From Acestrorhynchus altus (lineage: Eukaryota > Chordata > Actinopteri > Characiformes > Acestrorhynchidae): a stretch of DNA of 64,000 nucleotides. Every line of letters starts with the position of its first letter. Positions within the stretch are counted from its first letter, which is position 1. Below the pieces are notes generated by a model. That model did not search any database and was not told where the DNA came from. It saw only the letters and a program-made list of their open reading frames with translations. The stretch lies in contig CM067519.1 of assembly GCA_034509495.1 (NCBI GenBank), positions 26,254,335 through 26,318,334 on the forward strand. Reading direction: 5' to 3'. Made by a program: the position numbers and the translations under genes. Positions 62,101 through 64,000 of the stretch are shown piece after piece.

Positions 62101-63863
62101 ATCACCCGTCCAGCACAGAACGCTGCGAGCTTCTGTTCTGTGTAGTCAAATGAAAATGACGGCAATCATCTCAAATGTTAAGCAGCCAATTAGTCAAACA
62201 GCCTGGCAAAGTTGGGATAAAATAATGAAATAATCATGATAATAATGGCACAGCAATGCTTCAGTGCTCCATGGTCAGGACGGGTCATTTAAAGTGCCCA
62301 GCAGATTTAAATTAGGGTATTTAAACCCTGATTTTATACCATTTCTAACTGGTCAGTCAACTGAAACATGAAACTTATAATATAAATATAAAAATAAGCT
62401 TTAAAAACACTGTAGAACAAAATAGTATTAAAATAAAAATGCTACAATATGAATATATTAAACTATTATTACATTATAAATGTATGTATTGCTATTTAAA
62501 TGAAAAATAATAAACAATTATTTACATAAATTATAGATATTTGCGTGAATTTTACCACATTTACCACATGAGGGGGGGTTGATGTTTTTTCATTGTTGTT
62601 TTTGTTGTTGTTTTTTACATGTAAGGACCACAAAAACAGTTCACAGCCCCAAATTCAGATGAAAACGAACAAACGAAAGTTTTTTGAGCTAAAACGTTTA
62701 TGATTTTTTGTATTACATTCATATTACCTGTATATTTTCTACAATATTTGACAGTCAAATAAACATTGTAATCTGTTTTGGAATTAGACCACGTATCCTC
62801 ATACAGTGAAACACCCCAGCTCTCAAAATGTCGCACTATTTTCTGCAATTTTCTGGAAATAACTGTAAACAAACGGAGGGGGTGGAGCCACAGACTAAAC
62901 ATCTCACACAATGTTTAATCCGTTTGCAGCTGATTTATGTATTTAAGACTCGGTTCAGTACGTACTGTTGACCAAACTGAGATCCAGAAGTAAAAAGGTG
63001 AGTTAGGAGAACATTTGACGGAACTAAGTTGAGCAAACTCAAAACAAATGCTCTGTAATCAGTTACTGGATCATTTCATTGGTTGAAGTACCAGGTCTTA
63101 TCGAATCAGCTGGCATTCCTTTCATTACTGTCATGGCAACAGTGTGGCAGACAGGTTCAGAGCATCCCAAAAGTCCAAACCAGAAGTCTCTTTTTCCAAA
63201 CCAAAGGTTCTGGGGTCGAATCGCACTAAAGCCATGTTACCACGGCCACCATTCCCCCCCATTCCACATTGGAGCCATTGTGTGGGGCTTTCTAAAGACA
63301 GCTGGGAAGAATAAGGTAGTCCCAGCCTATTGAGCGACTCCCTTCCCCATAGACGGCCTTTGTGCTGCAGCCCCAGCGCAGACAATAGGGAATGATGCAA
63401 TAAGATGGGAGAAAAGAGAGCAGGTCCCACCGGACCCTGACAAGCCTCACAGAACACATACACAGCCCAGCAGTGACACTGTGTAGGGGTTATTAAGGAG
63501 GCTCTTCAGAGGTGACATGAAGTTATGAAGCCAGTTAGTATGCAGTTACAAAACTGTACAGCATAAAAAAAAGAAGGTCAGATAAAAGAAAGAAATTCAT
63601 CCCTGAACACAACCAGATTCAACTGAACTGAATCTAATTAGAACACAAGATGAAGAGCCAGGACTCACCTTCATAGCTGGGATGTACTCGCGGAACGTAT
63701 GATCCGAATTTGATAAGGACTGGAATGTCGTATCCTTGGCGGACCCACTCCACCACGTGCAAGGGGCCTGAAGAGCCGTCAGTTGGAGGACCCAGGCTGC
63801 ACTTTAGTATAGCAGAACCACCCAGCTTCCCCTGCACTGATGGACCCTGACCACCAGCTACAC
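34578..63863 (-). CDS. igsf9: IGSF9/Turtle-family neuronal adhesion receptor, 5'-incomplete
   Basis: Multi-exon gene read on the minus strand. The spliced reading frame gives an ectodomain of five Ig domains and two FN3 domains, one membrane helix and a cytoplasmic tail of more than 800 residues, the domain order of the IGSF9 (Turtle, Dasm1) family. Family hallmarks seen: VVEWVR and IKFG in Ig1, GWYEC, WTKDAQ, TPYNS in Ig4, EYRQEVGR in Ig5, GTSPH followed by ISWEPGFDGG and QFSVLAQNKLGSGPFSE in FN3-1, RGPDGRFV in the tail, SQSSGRGS, and SVDENYEWDS near the C-terminus. All junctions keep phase with GT-AG borders. About 1,570 residues lie in the window, longer than human IGSF9. Known family role: synaptic adhesion and dendrite or axon patterning. 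The signal-peptide exon is outside the window to the right. Assignment to IGSF9 rather than IGSF9B rests on the tail motifs; Ig4-Ig5 look somewhat IGSF9B-like, so the paralogue is not certain. Confidence 0.9.
34886..35150 (-). CDS. igsf9: igsf9 C-terminal exon with SVDENYEWDS motif
   Basis: The acceptor CTCCAG joins the previous exon in phase (TG plus C gives Cys). It reads CPRRASVDENYEWDSHYVSM; the SVDENYEWDS block is a signature of IGSF9 tails. The frame stays open for 87 residues, to a TAA at 34886, ending LEELIRREIK. Alternatively, a donor after position 34969 (AGAG then GTGGGA, phase 1) could splice to a last exon at 34578-34717. The motif-bearing part to about 34970 is well supported; the exact 3' end is not. 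Confidence 0.8.
35500..35584. repeat. 31-bp perfect AT palindrome
   Basis: Arms 35500-35530 and 35554-35584 are exact reverse complements, separated by 23 nt, inside a 200-bp TA-rich tract. It lies in the intron between the large tail exon and the SVDENYEWDS exon of igsf9. Confidence 0.95.
36370..36600 (+). repeat. interspersed repeat shared with 29920-30120
   Basis: AAATCAGTGTTTAGTGATGT, GTGCTGCTGATGGAATGGAA, CACATCCAGGCGCTGG and ATCTCAACTACTTTC correspond to the block near 29950-30080. Confidence 0.65.
36784..38991 (-). CDS. igsf9: igsf9 large exon: cytoplasmic tail
   Basis: 2208 nt, phase 2 to phase 2. It encodes about 735 residues of Ser/Pro/Arg-rich, low-complexity cytoplasmic tail. 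Family motifs: AGSTPDSPESIMKQKLLPL at the start, SPVEFIHRGPDGRFVVEPYE at roughly residue 80-100, and SYDSQSSGRGSLDHPDS near the end. There is a heptad-like charged stretch (MEHEREQGNLSRCLRLAHER) near the middle. The upstream ATG of the open frame lies in the intron and is not a start. The donor TG then GTAAGT creates TGG TAA if unspliced. Tails of this family bind scaffold and cytoskeletal proteins; no catalytic domain is visible. Confidence 0.94.
39387..39420 (-). CDS. igsf9: igsf9 34-nt exon after the membrane helix
   Basis: Very short exon with good borders (TTTCAG acceptor, GTAAGT donor). Its phase 1 to phase 2 fits both neighbours. It encodes DLPPATYKSTV and, with the first base of the next exon, K. 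Joining the neighbours without it would break the frame, so it is probably constitutive. Too short to find by open-frame length; support comes from phase and splice sites. Confidence 0.8.
39568..39732 (-). CDS. igsf9: igsf9 exon: transmembrane segment
   Basis: 165 nt, phase 1 to phase 1, donor GTAAAG. After a short juxtamembrane stretch (DMDPTSSRLLEFVPQPLL) comes a hydrophobic helix, AGVMGGMGFLSLALLLALA then TVCVIG, followed by a basic stop-transfer (HRKSQRHRRKLEG). This orients the receptor as type I, with Ig/FN3 outside and the long tail in the cytosol. Confidence 0.95.
39780..40570. mobile_element. intronic family A fragments and SINE-like sequence
   Basis: 39790-39960 and 40440-40570 match family A ends and interior. 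Between them is a SINE-like stretch with CCCCAATTTGG-type tail and a reverse B-box-like AGGATTCAAATCAG at about 40410. Sits in the igsf9 intron before the transmembrane exon. Confidence 0.5.
40817..40901 (-). CDS. igsf9: igsf9 exon: FN3-2 second half
   Basis: 85 nt, phase 0 to phase 1, donor GTCAGT. It reads NSNYELRLLSRRGEKLSFPS, then RSINVSTA, the last strands of FN3-2. The acceptor CTAG is preceded by a (CT)n microsatellite of about 60 nt (40904-40968 on the plus strand), which serves as its pyrimidine tract. Confidence 0.9.
40904..40968. repeat. (GA)n microsatellite at an acceptor
   Basis: About 30 GA units adjoining the igsf9 exon at 40817-40901. On the transcribed strand it is the (CT)n pyrimidine tract of that exon. 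Confidence 0.97.
41200..41760. repeat. unclassified dispersed repeat in intron
   Basis: GACAGAGCCTTGCTGGACCCC and the following text resemble a repeat I recall from fish genomes, but no protein motif or termini could be fixed. Eroded open frames only. Confidence 0.35.
42090..42400 (-). repeat. foldback repeat family C
   Basis: Reverse copy. A 26-bp perfect inverted repeat (42101-42126 and 42345-42370, containing CAGCAGTGCTGCTGG) encloses 218 bp. Confidence 0.88.
42439..42529. repeat. (CA)n followed by (GATT)n microsatellite
   Basis: About nine CA units, then about 18 GATT units with one GATC. Confidence 0.97.
42629..42846 (-). CDS. igsf9: igsf9 exon: FN3-2 first half
   Basis: 218 nt, phase 1 to phase 0, donor GTACGA. 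It encodes DALPMESRLEPPTLLSFN, then EGVYLWWATPSARKPPIDNF and a strand ending VMLVLGLQK. This is the first part of the second FN3 domain. Confidence 0.92.
43051..43232 (-). CDS. igsf9: igsf9 exon: FN3-1 second half
   Basis: 182 nt, phase 2 to phase 1, donor GTAAGA. It reads SGLLPSTEYQFSVLAQNKL, then GSGPFSEITAARTL, the strongly conserved end of FN3-1. The intron upstream of it in transcription order (43233-44937) holds an antisense Tc1-like fragment. Confidence 0.94.
43490..43640. repeat. GGGCCC-type dispersed repeat
   Basis: TGGGTAGCCCAACTGGGATC and GGCTCCCCAGTGATGGGGTC units, as at 31370 and 61240. Confidence 0.5.
43655..44300 (+). pseudogene. Tc1-like transposase relic (family B, copy 4), antisense in an igsf9 intron
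   Basis: Longest family B coding remnant: GVMVWVQL near 43780, FHQDDVRPHTDAV near 43920, WSVSSPDLSLIENVW near 44010, and MQRRLACCVKPDAELRDT near 44180. Frameshifted and without terminal repeats. Confidence 0.87.
44330..44440 (-). mobile_element. SINE-like fragment
   Basis: The minus strand shows GGTGGCTCAGGAGTTAGAAT (A-box-like), then ATGGGTTTAATACCC at B-box distance. Confidence 0.45.
44872..44898. repeat. (CA)n microsatellite downstream of an igsf9 exon
   Basis: UG repeat in the transcript, about 40 nt after the weak donor at 44937. Confidence 0.95.
44938..45049 (-). CDS. igsf9: igsf9 exon: FN3-1 first half, flanked by GT repeats
   Basis: 112 nt, phase 1 to phase 2. It encodes GTSPHAVSSVTVEV, then ANISWEPGFDGGFTQTFTIW, the first strands of FN3-1. 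The donor is GTTGGT, a poor match to the consensus. UG repeats lie immediately upstream of the acceptor (45055-45090) and about 40 nt downstream of the donor (44872-44898). Skipping would break the frame. Confidence 0.92.
45055..45090. repeat. (CA)n microsatellite at an igsf9 acceptor
   Basis: UG repeat in the transcript ending about 5 nt before the acceptor AG of the exon at 44938-45049. Confidence 0.96.
45290..45440 (-). CDS. igsf9: igsf9 exon: Ig5 second half
   Basis: 151 nt, phase 0 to phase 1, donor GTGGGT. It encodes SVSVNGSLLLQPLSKEHCG, then RWECSAANRVATVKAG and TTVLVLG, with the closing cysteine of Ig5 and an NGS sequon. Confidence 0.94.
46043..46159 (-). CDS. igsf9: igsf9 exon: Ig5 first half
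   Basis: 117 nt, phase 0 on both sides, acceptor TTGCAG, donor GTGAGC. It reads DPPSLSVSPGSEYRQEVGR, then LLIPCQADGDPPLTVTWTK, the first half of Ig5. Confidence 0.94.
46640..47005 (+). mobile_element. tRNA-derived SINE-like tandem in intron
   Basis: GGTTGCATGGTGATTTTC (A-box region) and AGGTTCGAATCCCAT (B box, 46722-46736), then a tail TGAATTTAGGTGGAAAATTG. A second partial head (GAGTGGCTCAGTGGTCTG) and a similar tail follow at 46920-47000. Confidence 0.6.
47017..47157 (-). CDS. igsf9: igsf9 exon: Ig4 second half
   Basis: 141 nt, phase 0 on both sides, so it could be skipped in frame. It encodes YPGWTLTSEGSIIIATAND, then GVYTCTPYNSYGTMGQSEP. The tail of a SINE-like repeat lies just downstream of its donor at about 46970-47005. 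Confidence 0.94.
47900..48490 (+). pseudogene. Tc1-like transposase relic in an igsf9 intron
   Basis: It translates piecewise to STIRRTLNNNGLHGRVVRR (48270-48325) and later SVKHGGGS (48453-48475), the helix-turn-helix end and GGG box of Tc1 transposases. Antisense to igsf9, frameshifted. Confidence 0.8.
48852..48894. repeat. (GA)n microsatellite
   Basis: About 21 GA units, about 30 nt downstream of the donor at 48924. Confidence 0.97.
48925..49067 (-). CDS. igsf9: igsf9 exon: Ig4 first half
   Basis: 143 nt, phase 1 to phase 0, donor GTGAGT. It reads HPALVTQMPRETFLPTGM, then VISCPLAAEPPLLRVDWTKDAQ, a close match to the conserved Ig4 of the family. A (CT)n tract lies about 30 nt downstream of the donor on the transcribed strand. 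Confidence 0.94.
49250..49345 (-). mobile_element. SINE-like fragment
   Basis: GGCCTTGCTCAAGGGCACGA and AACCCAGTGCTTTAACCACTG match the body and end of the repeat at 9150-9375. Confidence 0.5.
50200..50261. repeat. (CA)n microsatellite fused to an igsf9 donor
   Basis: About 31 units; on the transcribed strand the donor GTATGT runs straight into it. Confidence 0.98.
50266..50411 (-). CDS. igsf9: igsf9 exon: Ig3 second half, flanked by GT repeats
   Basis: 146 nt, phase 2 to phase 1. It encodes SLKSRVKVMVDGTLLISSL, then GNYTCMPTNGL and the SASLTVL strand that closes Ig3. On the transcribed strand a UG repeat ends about 9 nt before the acceptor AG, and the donor GTATGT runs directly into another UG repeat of about 60 nt. 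The length is not a multiple of three, so skipping would break the frame. Confidence 0.92.
50420..50448. repeat. (CA)n microsatellite before an igsf9 acceptor
   Basis: UG repeat in the transcript, ending about 9 nt upstream of the acceptor AG. Confidence 0.97.
50687..50828 (-). CDS. igsf9: igsf9 exon: Ig3 first half
   Basis: 142 nt, phase 1 to phase 2, donor GTGAGT. It encodes GPPVILIPPKDTVLNMSQDA, then LLQCQAEADPPNMTYVWM, the first half of Ig3, with NMS and NMT sequons. Confidence 0.93.
51525..51615. repeat. fish interspersed repeat fragment
   Basis: GTCTCAGTCCTGGTCCTGGA then GTACCACC is the start of a widespread teleost repeat. The body is eroded. Confidence 0.4.
52093..52210 (-). CDS. 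igsf9: igsf9 exon: Ig2 second half
   Basis: 118 nt, phase 0 to phase 1, donor GTCAGT. It reads IVNGSLSLNKV, then GRYECQASNSEGNRT with the closing cysteine of Ig2. No reading starting at ATG shows this frame; it is found by splice borders and family pattern. Its acceptor pyrimidine tract is a (CT)n microsatellite at 52214-52275. Confidence 0.92.
52214..52275. repeat. (GA)n microsatellite at an igsf9 acceptor
   Basis: Imperfect GA repeat that forms the (CT)n pyrimidine tract of the Ig2 second-half exon. Confidence 0.96.
52367..52393. repeat. (CG)(CA)n microsatellite
   Basis: GCGCGCG followed by about 11 CA units. Confidence 0.93.
52775..53225 (+). pseudogene. Tc1-like transposase relic (family B, copy 5), antisense in an igsf9 intron
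   Basis: The front end (GGGAACCAACCCACTGCAAC) joins directly to SPDLSLNENVWDAIGHSINT, so the QQD box is deleted, and the 3' part is nearly identical to copy 4. A Glu-to-Asn-Glu shift breaks the IEN motif (LNEN). It ends about 80 nt before the igsf9 exon at 53305. Confidence 0.85.
53305..53456 (-). CDS. igsf9: igsf9 exon: Ig2 first half
   Basis: 152 nt, entering in phase 1 and leaving in phase 0, with donor GTGAGA. It reads APPVFDE at the Ig1-Ig2 linker, then LKCVARGNPPPTIGWYKDG, with the first cysteine and tryptophan of Ig2. A Tc1-like fragment on the opposite strand ends roughly 75 nt downstream of its donor. Confidence 0.93.
53790..54600. repeat. degenerate minisatellite interrupted by a mariner relic
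   Basis: Units such as GGGCATATCCT, ACAGCTGGGGTCACC and CAGCCTATG recur at 53800-54105 and again at 54400-54600, on both sides of a transposase fragment. Confidence 0.65.
54115..54390 (+). pseudogene. mariner-type transposase C-terminal relic
   Basis: It reads LKLKTPPKGSRFQSRGDIMQ, then NATEQLWAISKEAFQHCFQ and GDYLQGD, followed after a stop by VSESEFL and RSLLNTP. This is the C-terminal end of mariner-like transposases that are widespread in animals. Only the tail after the catalytic domain remains. It is on the opposite strand to igsf9. Confidence 0.75.
55264..55410 (-). CDS. igsf9: igsf9 exon: Ig1 second half
   Basis: 147 nt, phase 1 to phase 1, with acceptor CTCAG and donor GTCAGT. It encodes GRVSLFEGTALKVEG, then DEGWYEC with the second Ig1 cysteine, and an NGSW N-glycosylation sequon. 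It is separated from the preceding exon by an 8.3-kb intron, the largest of the gene seen here. Confidence 0.93.
55505..55725. repeat. AGCAAC-rich degenerate minisatellite
   Basis: ACCACCTAGCAACACTTTAC and CCACCCAGCAACACCTTATC units, the same type as at 3225-3535. Confidence 0.75.
56069..56099. repeat. (CT)n microsatellite
   Basis: About 15 CT units after a CACT tandem. Confidence 0.95.
56280..57000. other. intronic, nothing recognised
   Basis: No exon or repeat family supported in this part of the long igsf9 intron. Confidence 0.35.
57005..57165. repeat. CA-rich degenerate repeat
   Basis: CACACACGTCCACACACACA-like units, then a (CA)n stretch at 57143-57162. Confidence 0.9.
57170..58840. 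other. intronic, nothing recognised
   Basis: No coding exon in the gene frame, transposase box or Pol III box recognised. Confidence 0.3.
58845..59065 (-). repeat. family D repeat, single core unit, reverse
   Basis: ACACTGTGTGAGGAAAGAAA, TCTGATCAGTCAGAGTCTGT, TGATCATGTTCACGTGGACA and GTATTTAAACTGGGATTTAA follow in reverse the order of the 28590 copy, with one core unit instead of three. Confidence 0.85.
59070..60725. other. intronic, nothing recognised
   Basis: No exon or repeat family recognised. Confidence 0.3.
60730..61070 (+). repeat. diverged intronic direct duplication, copy 1
   Basis: AAACAATTATAAAT, TAGATATTTTTGTGAATTTGG then CCACATTT, a T-rich TTTGTTTTT tract and AAAAGTTCACGGTTC match the order in 62420-62790. 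Confidence 0.55.
61240..61440. repeat. GGGCCC-type dispersed repeat
   Basis: GGACCCAGTTGGGCTTCCCC then AATGGGCC, and GTCCCATTAGTTGGG units as at 31370, 40060 and 43490. Confidence 0.5.
61441..61489. repeat. (GGAT/GGAC)n microsatellite
   Basis: About 12 four-base units mixing GGAT and GGAC. Confidence 0.95.
61840..62010. repeat. fish interspersed repeat fragment
   Basis: AACTCATTCAGCTGCTGACA and GATGGATTGAAGCAGGTGTG resemble the end of a common teleost repeat; class uncertain. Confidence 0.4.
62420..62790 (+). repeat. diverged intronic direct duplication, copy 2
   Basis: AAACAATTATTTACATAAAT, TAGATATTTGCGTGAATTTT then ACCACATTT, TTGTTTTTGTTG and AACAGTTCACAGCCC parallel copy 1. Confidence 0.55.
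63669..63863 (-). CDS. igsf9: igsf9 exon: Ig1 first half
   Basis: First exon of the gene inside the window. The acceptor is TTTTAG before GTGTAGCT and the donor is GAAG then GTGAGT. It starts needing one base from the previous exon and ends in phase 1. It encodes the first Ig cysteine (LKCSLG) and the family-typical VVEWVR, VLIKFG and PRVHPSYEG segments. The upstream signal-peptide exon must lie beyond position 64000. The ATG-initiated reading through the upstream intron is not the real start. Confidence 0.92.
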
Positions 63864-64000
63864 CTAAAACAGCCATGAGACAAACCCTGAGCAGGGGTGC
63901 CCAAACTTTTGCATGCCACTGTAAATGCATTAGACTGTAATCGAGCGAATTCAAACATGTCTGCCAGTTACAGAGACATAAGACATAAATTAAAGGTAAT

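Overview
The window is nuclear DNA of a ray-finned fish. It holds one multi-exon, intron-interrupted gene, is dense in (CA)n, (GA)n and other microsatellites, and carries many decayed Tc1-like transposons and tRNA-derived SINE-like repeats. The repeat content (several Tc1 lineages, foldback repeats with CAGCAGTGCTGCTG cores, short elements ending near TGTCCAAATAC) resembles an ostariophysan fish, perhaps a characiform. That placement is an inference from repeat style, not proven.

The only gene I can support lies on the minus strand over about the right 29 kb (34578-63863). It encodes a neuronal adhesion receptor of the IGSF9 / Turtle / Dasm1 family. Eighteen to nineteen exons can be read with consistent splice phases. 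Right to left they encode Ig1 (63669-63863 and 55264-55410), Ig2 (two exons), Ig3 (two), Ig4 (two), Ig5 (two), two fibronectin III domains (four exons), one membrane helix (39568-39732), a 34-nt exon, a 2.2-kb cytoplasmic-tail exon (36784-38991) and a C-terminal exon with the SVDENYEWDS motif. The signal-peptide exon and promoter lie to the right of the window. The exact C-terminus is ambiguous between two 3' exon structures.

The left 34 kb (1-34500) has no convincing exon. It is a mosaic of minisatellites (635-925, 1375-1945, 3225-3535), microsatellites, Tc1-like relics, non-autonomous terminal-inverted-repeat elements, SINE-like elements, one LINE reverse-transcriptase tail and stretches of apparently unique sequence. 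A few unique stretches rich in TAATTA/ATTA motifs look like conserved non-coding elements, but this is untested.

I found no CRISPR, operon, defence, viral or other exotic system. The points most worth a second look are: UG-repeat tracts flanking both sides of two frame-disrupting exons; a donor site that builds an in-frame stop codon; a 31-bp perfect AT palindrome in the last long intron; nested transposon insertions with visible target duplications; an interspersed repeat with a 52-bp unit present in one to three copies; and a local duplication on either side of a Tc1 relic.
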